Part shown: positions 12,120-25,737 of the stretch, piece after piece | Position numbering within the stretch: position 1 is the stretch's first letter | How the letters are laid out: each line of letters starts with the position of its first letter | NCBI GenBank assembly: GCA_036346205.1 | Contig: JARFJB010002039.1 | Span: 62,001 to 126,000, forward strand | DNA from: Vesta saturnalis | Lineage: Eukaryota; Arthropoda; Insecta; Coleoptera; Lampyridae | Reading direction: 5' to 3' | Length of the DNA stretch: 64,000 bases | Program-made: the position numbers and the translations under genes | Notes under the pieces: generated by a model | Seen by the model: only the letters and a program-made list of their open reading frames with translations | Databases searched by the model: none | What the model was told of the DNA's origin: nothing

Positions 12120-13060
12120 TGCCTCATGTATTTCTATCGAAGAATACGCCGACATTTGTTTCATTTATAGCTACTGTAATGGAAACGCATTATAGGCTTC
12201 GAGAGAATATGAAGACGATTTCCAAACAGAAGACAGCTCAGTCATCAAGTTTTCCCTGAAACTCATCGTCCCTTTCGAGAGGTTGGTTTAAAGAAAGATC
12301 GTACAGAGGAGGAATTGGATCTTTTTGAAGTAAATAATCGTTTCAGTTTACGTAAGGCTAGTACACAATTTCGGTCTAAAAATCAAAAGTGTTACGTATA
12401 TTACGAAGATATCGTCAGAAAGCATACCGTTTACAACCTGTTCAAATTTAATTGAAGGCAATGCTATGCTGCGCCTAAGCAATTGTTATTGGATGATTAA
12501 CTCCATCCATAGAAATGGCTTGCTTCTAGAAAGCATTTTATGGACTGATGAAGCTACTTTTACAAGAAGAGGTATTATAAATTATCATAATTGACACATA
12601 TGAGCGCATGAATATCTTCATGGAAGTCGTCCCAAATCATTTCAAACTGAATTCAATGTTAACTTTGGATAGGAGTAGTGAATAATAATTTGTGTGGCCC
12701 ATTTTTTTTGCCACATCGATTAAATTCTGCATTATTTCTGCTCATCTTGAAAAATGGTATTGTTGACATTTTTGATGACGCTCCTCTTAGTTGACGACAA
12801 GACTGTTGGTTACAATTCTTGGCCACCTAGGTCTCTTGACCTTAATGTGTTAATTTTTTTTATTTTGGGTTATTTAAAAGATCAGGTTTATGCTACACCT
12901 GTAGAAAATATTGAACAATTAATCCTACGTATTAATGAAACTTGTAATCGCTTGAAAAATAATATGTCTAATAATCTAATTTCTTTAGTTGCTATTCAAC
13001 TTTTCGACGATATCGCAAATGTTGATGTTAATGGCTTACATTTTGAGCAATTGTTATAAC
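12120..13060 (+). pseudogene. Mariner-like transposase (DUF4817 family), broken
   Basis: N-terminal pieces in the frame starting near 12,130 read SIEEYADICFIYSYCNGNA and then a FPNRRQ-SHQVF block, the DUF4817 signature. A DEATFTRRG segment near 12,547 is the first catalytic Asp region. The C-terminal ORF (12754-13059) contains PRSLDLNVLIFFILGYLKDQVYATPVENIEQL, in which the third catalytic Asp of the usual SPDLNP is kept but the motif is altered. Most of the region between the first and third catalytic motifs, including the DGAPPH block, is missing or scrambled. Related to the copies at 4.2, 16.9 and 42.1-43.0 kb but not identical to them. Inactive. Confidence 0.75.
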
Positions 13061-13179
13061 TTAATTGTCTTTCCTTTCATTCTAATTTTTTACGTACCCA
13101 TTCCTATTCAATAATATATTGAATGTTTAATATCAATATATTTTAAAAGCTATTCGTGAAATAAATTACAACCACCCTG

Positions 13180-13447
<268 letters not shown>

Positions 13448-13454
13448 ATATATA

Positions 13455-14140
13455 CACGGGTGATTCATAAGCAATGGGCCAAATTGTAACTACACATTCA
13501 GAAGGCAAAAATAATAATATTTTGCTTAACAACCATGGGTCTAAGTCTGCTCGTTACTGAGATGCAGGATGTAAAAGTGAAAAAAATAAAATAGATTATT
13601 GTTAATAGATCAGCTATTTTTCTAGATAATGACTTGAAAATTGGGCATGAAGTAGTTTTAGTAAGAGCAAACAAGAATATGTGAGAGGATTTGAGTTAAC
13701 TGGTAGATGTCGCCACATACGCCATATTGAATAGATGAATTCAGCTACAATTTTTTTGTCGCTCATTAATTTATAACTTATTTAGTTTGGATAGCTTCAT
13801 CATTTCTGTATAAAAAAGGTATTCTTTGTTGATCTTCATAATATTAACCGTTTTCTAGATATTTGAATTTTACTAATTCACCGTATGCTCCCCCCCCCTG
13901 GTTGTACTTTACATTTACCTAACCGTAATTGATAATAATTGATAATAATATTAAAATAAAATGATACAAAAATTAAAGTAATAAGATACACTTATTTTTA
14001 TAAAATATACGATAGTTAATAAAAAGAAAGACAACGTTAGGACAAACTTGAGCTAGAACCACATAAGAGAACTCTTTTACCAAAAACCGACATAATCTTA
14101 AAGTTTTGTGAAGTTAAGTTTATTAATTAAATTTAAGCTT
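13455..14140. repeat. Left long inverted repeat of the 4.85-kb element
   Basis: Mirrors 17745-18305. It is somewhat longer than the right arm because of small insertions such as about 13,620-13,700. Confidence 0.8.
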
Positions 14141-16869
14141 AATGACTACCGTAATTGATGACGACTGAATGTAAAAAAAAAATAGTGTATGGAATGCTTC
14201 GTAGCATTGGACACTGAAAAACTTAATTTTGTTTTAAAATAAAGTGTATTTATGTGATGTTGCTATAACGCTTTCACCTTCGGTGGACGGTCTGTTGTTA
14301 TCAAAGCTGTCTGAGAGGGACGGGCGGTGAACTGCGGTTGAACTATTGTGGTATAATCGGGTTACTCGAACGCCAATCTAGGTAAATGGTGATATAGAGG
14401 TCTAGTTTCCTCTTCGCGGAGAATTAAAGTGGTAATAGCGGTCTAAGTAGCGTCAGTGAAGATGTCGGTCTACAAGGGTTTCTGAACATTTAAATTGGTG
14501 CCGGTATTTAAGACTTGTGTCGTTGTTCAGTCGGAAATGCGCGGTCTTGGTAGTATGACTCCAAAATAATTCAGTTACAAAAAAAAAAAAAAACTCCTGA
14601 TATGGAGGTCGGAAGAAAATGTTTTCTATGTCGGATAAATAATAAAAAAAATTAATTTTGTAAGTTGGAAATTAAACAACAGAAAGATTCGTCAAACGAA
14701 AAAAAAATATAAGCCAAACTCTCGGTCTCAGTAAAGAAATTAATTTTGTTATCGCAGGTAAGTGGTACAAATTAAATTGATATTTCTCGGACAAAAATAA
14801 TACAAGGAAAATTGATGGTTACAGTGCGAGGACTTATTCTCTAATTTATTCGGGCAGCTGAAAAAAACAAAACGCACCATAATGCTTGGCGATGTCAATT
14901 AATAAAGCAATTTTTCGCCAACGGTGGCGGAAAAAAACCTAAATTCCTGAAAAAAAATAACAAACAAGAACCAAAACGCATTCAAGACGGTAAAGAAATA
15001 AACTAGTAATTTTTCATACACGGTCACGGTCAGCCATCACTGAAAAACAATGGTAGTGGTAAAACAAAAATAACAACTCCAGTGATTAAAATAATTAACA
15101 GATCAAGGAAAAATATATATAATTGCCAACGGCGACGGAAAACCAAAACTAAATTCGTAAAAAGAATATAAGCTAAAAATGTCGTTTGTCTAAACAGGCT
15201 ATAAAATAATAAACTAATTAACCCTTGTAATCTGTTTGAGACGGCGTAACGGTATAACTAAAATAAATGTTATGATCTGACAGCTTAAATAACAGATCGT
15301 ACAAGATCCAAAATTATGAAACAAAATCAGAAAAAATATTGGTAATTAATAACCGGCTGCTTGCTGTTAATAAAAGAAATATGTTAGTCGAAATAGAATT
15401 AGTAACTGAAGTGGGTGCAATATTTGGATCACCCGGTATATACACGGGTATCGCTTGTGGCGGAAAACTACAATTAAATTCCAAAAAAATAGAAACACAA
15501 TGTGTTTGTTAGGCATTATTAAAGGCGGCTATATAAAACAAAAATTATCGAACAATTTATTCTTTTTAAAAACTAACACAAAATAAAAATCCCGATTACA
15601 AAACTTAACCAGCTGAGCTACAGAATAGAAACGGCGTCTCAGTAAATGCTTACACTAAATTTTAAAAATTAAAGTGCAATCGGTGACGGAAACCATGAAT
15701 CAATAAAATAAATAATAAAATTGCTGATCTTATCTATCTAAACACTCTGAACGGACGGTAACAAAATTAATCAAGACGGTGTTGAAAATATTGGATAAAT
15801 ACTTTCGATCTAAACACAAAAAAAATCCTAATTATCAGGTGCAATCGCATGCAATGAAAAGATATTTCTGCAAATGTACGTACTTGAACTTAAAATTAAT
15901 CTATAAGCTGTTACCCCGTATAAAAGAAATTCTAATCATAACGTGTAAATTAATGGTAGGTCTGCAAATATTTGGGTCAAACTTAATGTGGTTTGAAAAC
16001 GATTTTATTTGTAAGTGGTTACCTACGGATAAAATGATCACCTATAAAGGTATAAAAATAATTAACGTGCAGATAGCCAGCTTAATATTAGTAGAAAAAC
16101 GGACGGAAACGGTAGTGTTTCTCTGCTGCAAAGAAACTCGTTGATAACACGCTTATCGAATAATTACACACGCGCAAATGCAACTTTACTTAAATATGTT
16201 CTCCATAAATGGAATAGCTACACATATAAGGTTTACTACTTGTATCTTGTTTAAAAAAAACAAGGGAATAGCGGACTGGAATTTATCAACACATCAACAG
16301 TAGTAAATAAATCAAATTAATTTACTTAATCAATAGACTTACTCGAATAGATCAGGCACGCACTCGCACTCACACACACTCACACAACTCGTAATAATAA
16401 TTTGATTCCAGTTCTGAATAGTGCAAAAGATATCGCGTTTGGCGTATTTGATAACAATACCTCGTCTTTTGTACCTGAAATATTTTTCTGTGAAATGGGA
16501 AATGTTTATATATCAAAATTGTGAATTTATGTAATTATAATGAAAATCATTTAAAGTAAAATCACTGCATCTTGCATTTTTTTTTAATTAATAAAACTGT
16601 ATCTAGGCTATTGTGTAAGAATTTATTCAATCAATTAATTTTAAAATTAAACACAAGTATACCGGGCGGTCAACACATTGGTATTTAGCAATTTATATGG
16701 TTGTTCGGTAACGGAAATGTCGTTACATTGCTATTAGAAATAAATGACACAAAAATTATAAAGTAATAAAACAAAATTAATTTATTTTAATGTAACATAA
16801 GTTATTGAGAAAACCAATAATGAACGTAAAATTTCTCCTATTTAAGTATAAAAGGAAGCTCACAATAAA
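14141..16869. other. Internal region of the 4.85-kb element with degenerate repeats
   Basis: The phrase GGCGGAAAA with a following AAATTCC-like block recurs near 14,930, 15,135, 15,460 and 15,680, so this is a diverged repeat with spacing of roughly 200-330 bp. A 121-codon ORF at 15779-16144 shows no recognisable family and may be chance. The N-terminal DUF4817 domain expected upstream of the transposase relic is absent, so this region may be an insertion that replaced it. Confidence 0.45.
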
Positions 16870-17758
16870 ATTATTACCCCGCAGTAAGAAGACGAAATTT
16901 TGGTAAGAGTTGCGGAAAATCCTGAAATAAGCACTCGTCGAGTATCTACAGCTGCTGGAATAAGCCTACCGTCCGTGATTAGAATTTTGCACAAGGAAAA
17001 TTTGTATATCTATCATTTTACACCTGTGCAAAATTTACTTCCAACAGATTATCGTTCCAGAGTTGAATTTTGTCAGTGGCTAAAGGGGAAATTGAATAAT
17101 AATTCAACATTTCTGAATACCATTCTTTTCACGGATGAAGCAACGTTCACCAGACGCGAAGTTTTTAATTGGTGAAATAGTCATACCTGGGAAAGTGAAA
17201 ACCTTCGTTTAAAAAAGATAGACATTTCCAGAACGAGTTTAAAATAAATGTGTGGTGTAGGGAATACATTACTGGGCCCAGATGAATTACCTCCTAATTT
17301 TAATGGAGAGTCATATTCAAATTTTTTAAATAATGACTTAGTCGACCTCTTAGGAGATCTTACGTTACAACTAAGAAGAAAGATGTGGTTCATGCAAGAC
17401 GGTGCTCCTCCACATTTTCCACTTGTTGTGCGCGATCATCTAAATACAACATTCCCTCACCGTTGGATTGGAAATGGTAGTGAATATCAGTGGCTACCCC
17501 GCAGTCCAGATTTTAATCCAATTGAATTTTTATGTGTGGGGTTACATGAAATCAATGGTTTATGCTGAACCTATAAATACACGAGACGAGTTATGGAATA
17601 GAATTCAAGATGCAGCCAATTCAATACGAAATAATTGTGCCACATTTTTTATAGTCAGACAATCCTTAACTAAACGGTTAAATGCGTGTATAAGTGCTGG
17701 TGGTGGCCATGTTGAAAACATTTTACAGCAGTTAGTCAATAAGCTTAAATTTAATTAA
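16870..17758 (+). pseudogene. Mariner-like transposase (DUF4817 family), N-terminally truncated
   Basis: The reading frame starts inside the family at VRVAENPEISTRRVS, the second helix-turn-helix region. It continues with an LLPTDYRSRVEFCQW block, LFTDEATFTRR (first catalytic Asp), MQDGAPPHF (second Asp) and RSPDFNPIEF (third Asp, about 36 residues after the second). The tail contains VWGYMKSMVYAEPI and ends AGGGHVENIL, the normal C terminus of this family. Lesions: an in-frame TGA at about 17,174, a frameshift near 17,250 and another near 17,530. All three catalytic acidic residues survive, so decay is recent relative to the other copies. The domain that would start the protein is missing. 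Confidence 0.85.
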
Positions 17759-18305
17759 TAAACTTAACTTCACAAAACTTTAAGATTATGATGTAGATTT
17801 TACGTAAAAGGGTTCTCGTAAGTGGTTTCAGTTCAAGTTTGTACTAATGTTATCTTTCTTTTTATTAACTATCGTATAATATTTTATAAAAATAAGTGTG
17901 TTTTATTACTTTAATTTTTGTATCATTTCATTTAATATTATCAATTATCAATTACGGTTAGGTAAATGTAAAGTACAATCGGGGGGGGGCATACGGTGAA
18001 TTAGTTAAATTCAAATATATCGAAACCGGTTAATATTTTGAAGATCAACAAAGAATACCTTTTCTATACAGAAATGATGAAGCTATCCAAATTAAATAAG
18101 TAAGTTATAAGTATATTCAATATGGCGTATGTGGCGACATCTAGAAAAATATCTGATCTATTAACAGTAATCTATTTTATTTTTTTCATTTTAACATCCT
18201 GCATCTCAGTAAGAAGCAGACTTAGATCCATGGTTGTTAAGCAAAATATTATTATTTTGCCTTCTGCACGTGTAGTTACAATTTGGCCCATTACTTATCA
18301 CCCTG
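17745..18305. repeat. Right long inverted repeat of the 4.85-kb element
   Basis: Inverse of 13455-14140. A 70-codon ORF at 18122-18334 lies within it and is not a gene. Confidence 0.8.
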
Positions 18306-21300
18306 TATATACGGAAGTCGTAAATATTTTATAATTGGAGAATAATGTTTCAGCATAAACGTTTAGGTAGACGCGCTTAATTGTTATGTTTGTTTCCGCT
18401 ATGTAGTTCCGCGTAGCTTTCTGCGGTAAGATTGCATACGTGAAATTATATTTTCAGTGGTACAATTACAGAAAATTATCCATAATATAAAATTTACTTA
18501 ATTTTGTTGTGACGTTAGTATTCATAAAGCTTAACTACACAAATTACTGTTCATTTCATTACATTTATGCTTCGGATATTCTAATAATTCTCTATATTTC
18601 CATCGTCTTTATCATTTTTGTTGTTATTGTTGCATAATTTCTCAATGGTATTTTCTCTGCATGGTTTCCTTTCTCATATTCCATCGTAAATCTATGAAGG
18701 AAAATCATGTATTGGGTGTTGTTTTTTTAGCTTCTTTGTTTTAAATTTAAACAGTTCATAAGCTTGAGGTTATGTTTATCGCTTGCGGTTTGCCACAGTG
18801 CCTATAGATACAGGTTATTTTCCACCATTACATTACATGGTCTACATTCAACAAGTGAAAAGCACAAGTTTAATGTTATAACTATTTTCAATTATAATTA
18901 GTTTAGTTTGTAATTAGCCTTACCAATATAATGTGAACATAGATTCCAATTTAATTTTAATTGTTTACGGTAGTTACGCCACTGTTATTTAATCGAGAAA
19001 TGAATACCAACATTGTTTAGCAGATTGTTGCTTTTATATGAATGCAAAGTCACGTAAGTATAATTAAATTTATACTCAAACTGATTTTCTTGATGGTGAT
19101 GTGCAATAAATATAGTTTAGCAGATTAAGAATTGAGTGGATAGAAGTTGTAGGGTTACATAATTCTATGTTACGTCGGTAAACAGTTTACGACCAGTTCT
19201 GAAATTAAGTTGTCAGTCATTAAAAAATGTTTTTTTTTTGTCACCTGAATAAGAAAGGCCTTATATTTCTACGGTATTGCTTAAGAAATCCAGTAACAAG
19301 TACTAGATGAGAACCTTTTTGTATACAAGGTATACATGATTAATCTTAGGGGGTTTAACACTACTTATGGCTTTGATATTTTTATTAGAAAGAGCAACTA
19401 AACTACTTTACAATAGTACTTCTAAGTGAGCGCCATTAATGGGCTAAAGGATAGTGTTATCCCACTTCACACTATGTGAAGTATTATCTTTTCCATAATA
19501 TAATTATTTCTGACAATCTGATTGTATACACTTTGTCCTTTATGTACCTTTATAATAAGAAATATTTAGAGGTAATATCTGATAAACACTCGGAAAAGCT
19601 CCAGCCTCTCATAAGGGACATCATTTATAACATTTTGTTATAATTGTCTAATTTTTTTAGAGACTGTTCAAACTTGTCCACGTTATTGTGATTCGCGTAG
19701 TTTTCAACAAAGAGAAATGGTCGGATAACCACGTCTTGCATCAATCCACACCTAACGTCAACTTTTAGACTGTCTGACTGGACTGGAAATTTATCCTTTC
19801 AGTTTATGTATCCCCACACAGAAAAATCTTTACCTTTACATCGGCCGACCTACTTAACCATGCTCTTGGCTCCCTTATACCAATCAACTTATCAGGAAAT
19901 ATGACACTTGTATGGTTTCTGACCTCTATAATTTGACAAAGTAGGGGACCAGCCACTACTAATTCGATTGAAAACTTGTAAAATACGTGCCTAAGTGGGC
20001 CATGAAAAAATACGTCTCAGTCATTTAGGGCCAACGTATGCTTAAAATGTGTAGATTATCAGTAGCACAGTAATGGAAATTCTGCCGTTTAACAAATTTT
20101 ATGAAATATGACGTCATGCAGAGACAAGAATGTATTTAGAGGAATTGCGATTTTGCCGTAATTTGTTTTGAATCTAATGACAAGAATTAACTATATTATC
20201 AAAACAATTTCGCAAAATGTATTCATGTATGATATAGAAAGTTTTTTGGGTACTTAAAAACAGAAGATACTTCAATATACAAATTTCGCTAATTCTAGCA
20301 TTTCCACGACAAATAATACAACGAGAATTTATTTTTTATGCTTAATCGCTTGTTTAATTTTAATAATAGACATAAACAATCAATATAAATAAGATATAAA
20401 TAAATGCTTTATAATTTAGGATTTTATTTTCGATCGACTCGTTTTAAAATATTTCCCAAAATATTGAATCTAGGTTTAGGTAACGCTTAATGAATCTCAA
20501 ACTTCATTGTCGTATTTAATGAAAAATAAAAAATTTTAAACCTCTCATTCTGCACATAGAGGTGTCCGATAGATGTAAGCACATTTCTTGGTACATTTTA
20601 TATACCGTACATGTTATTTATGCAGAGAGCATTGAAGGAAACGCGATTTAAAAACAAAAAAGACCCTAAATCTTGATACACTCCGTATAATATGGTATGG
20701 CATATTAAAAGAATGTGTCAGAATGGGTAAAATTCAAAAACGTAGGAATACATGGAGTGCGAAATTTAAAAAATACCCTATCAGATGTATTCACACCATA
20801 CATTAAGGGTATATACTATAACCTTGCACAATTTTTCTAATTTGTTTTATTCTATGGTCTAACCAGCTATTTACATTTACACACTAAATCTATACTCTAT
20901 AAATAGAACTAATTAATGCGATCTGATCTGAATTGGTTAAGAGCTATAGCAATGTTAATGTGAACGGAAGAAAAAGTGAAAACAAAAAATTATAGTAAAT
21001 TTATGTGCAGATTTTATTAGGTGCTTGGAGCGTCTTTAATTTATGGGATGGTTTATTGTTCCAATTTAATTAGGTTTGAAAATAAATATAAAAAAATTTA
21101 GTTAGACGACTCCAAATCGGGCATAAATTATTCAGAAACCTAAATGTAAGGTATGAAAACACGTTCATAGATTTACTGGCAGTCCCCGGCCGCTTTGCTA
21201 TGCCCATTAATCATTAATTCCTTCATCCCACTATTTTCAGATAAAAGCAATAGATAACTCATACGATTCTGAATTTATTGATACTCCCCACCTCATGCTT

Positions 21301-21452
21301 TTTAAGAAAAAACAAAAAATAACGCTAAGACACCGAAAGTCCCTAGAACGCCCTTCCATTTCCGAATTTAGCGATAACCCGCCTCCCCCATTTTTAAATA
21401 AAAAATAGCTATGAACTATTATCTCCACAAAATAAATATAATATGTGAATGT
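18306..21452. other. 3.1 kb without recognisable features
   Basis: AT-rich sequence with no long ORF, no inverted repeats that I could detect and no match to the other repeats in the window. It could be intronic or intergenic host DNA. Confidence 0.5.
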
Positions 21453-22139
21453 ACAGGGTGTCCCGCTAGCGTCGGCCTCCGGCGGTATCTCGGTACCCTT
21501 TCATCGTAGAGCATTCGGAAAAAATTTATGATAAAAGTGACCAAGAGGGAATGCTGGAATTTATTTTGTAGTTCGTGCTTCTATCGCTAGGTGGCGCAGC
21601 ATACATATATGATCTTATTAAAAAAAAGCCTTTTTGTAGAAAATTTGGCGATTAGTGTATAAGACAAATATTATTAATATAAAGTTTGTAATGTTTTGAA
21701 ACTTTTTAATTTCATCAAACCGAAATTTATAAAAAAGTTCTCGTTTGAGGTTTTTTAATCAATAAGAATGTAAAAATTTTGCTAGAGGACGTTTTTAAAT
21801 ACATAGCAGATTTTCCGATTTTTCTCGAAATTTTTAAGTATAACCATACCATTATTTTGTCATAGTAAGAAAATACCTTAAATTTGGAAAATATTTTTGA
21901 AAAAAGGAGTTCGATATATTTATTAGTTAAAAACCTATATCAAAATGAAGATGCAAAACCAAATATTTTATTATCTACCCATATCTTGTTACAATTTCTT
22001 TCACACGCATTAAAAAAATTGCATTTATATACACAAGTATAAAAAAACCTTATTCTTTATTTTTAATGGTTTTCAGTTTATTTACTTCTAATTTGGTTCT
22101 CTGACATAGTAAAAATTTAAACGCAGAGGTCCACCACGG
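21453..22139. other. Possible transposon end and AT-rich sequence
   Basis: At 21,454 the sequence CAGGGTGTCCCGCTAGCGTCG has the CAGGGTG start seen at several mariner-like ends here and is followed by a GC-rich stretch. I did not find a partner end. The remainder is AT-rich and non-coding. Confidence 0.35.
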
Positions 22140-23179
22140 TGGCCCAAGTGCAGTATTTTCATTTTTATCGAGAATGCCTAGCCTAGCCCAGCTAATGTGG
22201 AACACCACACTACCTTCCAACCTACAAAATGGAAATTAAAAGAAAACTAACTTTAATAACATTTTTTTAGGATAATTATGCAACCGCTTAATAAGTTAAT
22301 TACAAAAATAGGGAACATTGTAAACGAAAAAACAATAATCTATGTCAAATAGACGTTTGAAACTTCATGATAGACATAGGTTAATAGACATCTAGATGCT
22401 AACTTAAATTAAAATAAATAAAACAGTTTTAATTTCCTTTTTTTTTAGGTTAACTGAGCAACTTCTTTTTTGTACGTTCATAACCAAACAGACAACATTG
22501 TAAAAACAAAAACAATAATCTATGTCAGAATGCGCTTAAAACTTCATGTCAGATAGAGATTAATAGACATAAATACATGTTAACGTAAACAAGTTCCAAA
22601 GCCGCCCACTTCTATAAAAATATGGATAATACAGCTTCAGCATTTTAAATCATATTTATTTAATTTTTACATTTATTTTGCTTTACATTAAAAAACTGCT
22701 TAAAGAAAATTTATGCAAAATTAAATTTTCTTTAAAAATTACATCTACACTGTCTACACATAAAATTAATCGTTATTCAGATAATGAAAAAATTTGAACA
22801 AACACTGAAATTCTACCTTAGGAAATTTTTTTCCGCTAAATTACGCGTCATATGAAAAAAATGCATGGAAAATAATTATTAATCGATACGTTTAATGTCT
22901 CTATCTAGGGATTTTTATATCTTTGAAATATGCAGCTGTTTTTGAAACATTTGGTAAAAACCAAAAACTGCCTCTAATAAACCCCCCTCGCGACCTTTGG
23001 ATTTCTCCCAAAATCTAATCAGCTGCAAGCGAAATGAAAACAAACTTAAATACACAATTTTAAGTACGTACGTATTTTCGTTCTGGAGGTTACATACAGG
23101 CACACGCAGACACAGCCATCCAAACATGATGGCCGATCTTGGCCAAAAGTTTTAAAATGGGCTAATAAATCGATTTATA
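22140..23179 (-). repeat. Dispersed repeat R1, copy B (left part, interrupted by the Polinton)
   Basis: Matches 11,060-11,950 in inverse orientation. A block with GACAACATTGTAAAAACAAAAAC (near 22,490) also occurs diverged near 22,310, so part of it is tandemly repeated. It ends at the Polinton target site and resumes at 41,470. Confidence 0.75.
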
Positions 23180-23185
23180 GTTAGT
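23180..23185. repeat. Polinton target-site duplication, left (GTTAGT)
   Basis: Identical to 41464-41469. Six-base duplications are characteristic of Polinton/Maverick integration. Confidence 0.9.
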
Positions 23186-23420
23186 AGTAGTGATTAAGGG
23201 CCGGTTCTGGACCAGTTCAAGGTCACTCGCCCTCTGGTGGTGAGAAATGTAAGCTTTTGGATTTCTTCAAGGTTAAACATTTGGCGGGAAATTAAATTTT
23301 AGGAGCTCGCTAAAAATTGCAATGTCACCATCGTCATTTTTAGCGGGAAATTTGTCAAGGTCAAAGCCAAAAATAGAAGTAGCAAGGTAATCATGCTTAG
23401 AAATCTAAAAGTCTTTTTAG
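23186..23420. repeat. Polinton left terminal inverted repeat
   Basis: About 235 bp, mirrored at 41228-41463 with scattered mismatches. It contains ACTCGCCCTCTGGTGGT and two GGCGGGAAATT/AGCGGGAAATT motifs. The match fades after about 23,420. Confidence 0.9.
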
Positions 23421-23441
23421 TAGGTTAGCAGTTTTGAAAGG

Positions 23442-23681
23442 ATGCATGTTTATAATAAAAAGGCTTCTCCGGGAATGCATGATTCAGTAAACTTTTTATT
23501 GCTAGAAATGGTGAAAGTAATAAGAATGATAAGAAGAGAAAGAAATAAACAATTATTAAGTATTGATGAGAGAAAGAAAAGACTCGAGGTGTTAATCAAT
23601 AAAGTAAAAGATTTGCGGATAGATTTAGAGCTGTATGAGCTGAAGAAAGAAATGAATCAACTTCGAGTGAATGTGCCTTGA
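23442..23681 (+). CDS. Small charged coiled-coil-like protein, 79 aa
   Basis: An ATG-initiated ORF just inside the left terminal repeat. From about residue 25 the sequence is rich in Lys, Arg, Glu and Leu with heptad-like spacing (RRERNKQLLSIDERKKRLEV), which suggests a helical coiled coil. I do not recognise a family. No TATA box is obvious. An early regulatory protein is possible, and so is chance. It is the only open frame of this kind in the left 4 kb of the element. Confidence 0.35.
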   Translation: MHVYNKKASPGMHDSVNFLLLEMVKVIRMIRRERNKQLLSIDERKKRLEVLINKVKDLRIDLELYELKKEMNQLRVNVP

Positions 23682-24510
23682 AAAACATTAAAAATCAAGG
23701 TGCATTGTAATTTGAATGAAAGGCGCTTTAAAAAGTAAATAAGTAATTACAGTAGTGTATGTTATATTGCATAAAGGAAAGGCACTTTAACAGTATTCAT
23801 TTGAATAAAAAAATAAAGTATGTGTAGGCATCTAAGAAGAAAAAGTGAATTACAAACGAAAAATCCTTCCCGTATGGTTTCATTGAATTTTCATGTAAAA
23901 CGAGTTTCTTATAATTTATTACATTATACAAATTATCCATGAAGAAATGACATTGTAACCTTATAATTATCACATAAAATGTGTGTATGTTTTAAAATAA
24001 ATATTCTCTTTTTATCATAGCAGTTTAATCATTAAGTCAAAAATTCCGAATTTTTGTATATAGACTACACAAATAACTGCGCAAAAGATAGCAGTTCCAA
24101 ATTTACTCAAAACTAAAAAAAAATGTGAAAAAATGTACCTTGTCAATGACACAATTAATAGGTATGTAAGCGTTGTTAATTGCTTAATAAATCATAACTC
24201 AATAGTCCTTTACCCAAAAATTATGAATGTTTGTATATAGACTAAACGAATAACAGCGCAAAAGATAGGAGTTCCAAAACTAAAAAAAATGTGGAAAAAC
24301 TTTAAGGTCTTCTTTTACTATTAGGATATAAAACGTACATTTTTAATATTTCCCAAATAAAGTGAGCGTCAATATGAAACTTGATATAGTAAAACAATAG
24401 TTTAACATATTTGTAAACTATTTGTAATATGGTTTTTTTCTAAAGTAGATTCTAACGATTTTTCATGAAATAAAGTAATAATAACTCTCACAATGCATCT
24501 TTAGACATCT

Positions 24511-24512
<2 letters not shown>

Positions 24513-24576
<64 letters not shown>
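24513..24576. repeat. (TA)n microsatellite
   Basis: About 64 bp of TA dinucleotides inside the Polinton left arm. Confidence 0.95.
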
Positions 24577-24580
<4 letters not shown>

Positions 24581-25737
24581 ATTGCAACTCATGTTAAATG
24601 GATTGTACTCGTAATGAGTAAAAAGCATGCAATTGCAAAATGCACCCATATAGTATTATCAGTATGATTTGTAATATTATATTCAAATTGAATTACGAGT
24701 ATTGTACTAGAATGGAATGTATAATTGCAATTATTGTTGTGTAAACAACGATAGACGCGTACTTGAACTATGAAAGCGATGTATGTTTGAAGGTGTGTGG
24801 TGTAAGTAAAGATGTGTGCATATCTATGGAAAGAGATAAAAGACGAGTCGATGTGGACTTCCTCTTCCGCATGGTGTAGGTGGGGATGAGGAGTACGGGA
24901 TTAGTAAAGTCCTAGAAAATTGCGCTCCTGAAAATTTAAAATTTGCACCTAATTCTCAGAAAAAAAATTTTTTTTCCAGTTGTGTTTTATAAGTGGCAAT
25001 TTATCAATTTCATGTATAAATTTATCATAATATGAAAAAATGACACTTAAATTAGCCAATTCCATTTTGAAACAACAAAAAGGACTTAAAACACCTTTTT
25101 GTACTTACGTAAGCTCAAAAGAAACATATGCATGCAATTTATCCATTTAATGTATCGAAATGCTCTTTAAATTACCCAATTCAATTTTGAAACAACAAAC
25201 AGCACTTAAAACATGACTTGTTTTTAATTTTCGATGGAGCGTGGGTATTACTGCATTAATAATTGTAGGATAATGAACGCAGTTATTTTGCTTTGAAAGT
25301 ATTTTATGTAGGTGTGATTGCGAACATTCTATTTTTATCTCAGTCATCAATTTACATTACAACTTTGAAACGGGATTTGTAAATGTATGAATGCAATTGT
25401 CATTTTTATATTTTAAAATTCCGAATTTATTTAACTGCTATCCTTTGCGCTGTTATTTGTTTAGTCTATATACAAAAATTCAGAATTTTTGACTTAACGA
25501 TTAAACTGGTATGGTAAAAAGAGTGCACCATTGACAAGATACAATTTTTTTCACATTTTTTTTAGTTTTGAGAAAATTTGGAACTGCTACCTTTTGCGCT
25601 GTTATTTGTTTAGTCTATATACAAAAATTCGGAATTTTTGACCTAACGATTAAACCGCTATGATAAAAATAGTATATTTATTTTTAAACATATAATTGTT
25701 CTTTATTGTAAGTGTTTTTGTAACTGTGGTTTATATG

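Larger units (their letters stand above)
13455..18305 (+). mobile_element. Mariner-like transposon with very long inverted repeats, 4.85 kb
   Basis: Ends are CACGGGTGATTCATAAGCAA on the left and the inverse of CAGGGTGATAAGTAATGGGCC on the right, each bordered by TA. The inverted repeats run to about 600-690 bp (13455-14140 and 17745-18305). They share GCCAAATTGTAACTACAC, CATCCTGCATCTCAGTAA-type sequence and a C9/G9 run (13,894 and 17,983). The DUF4817-family transposase relic lies on the plus strand next to the right arm. The 2.5 kb between the left arm and the transposase is unlike a normal mariner and is described separately. Target choice at TA is inferred from the borders. Confidence 0.8.

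Noticed and set aside
15779..16144. 121-codon ORF inside the 4.85-kb element
   Set aside because: No family features, and it lies in AT-rich degenerate repeat sequence; kept only as a comment in that region.
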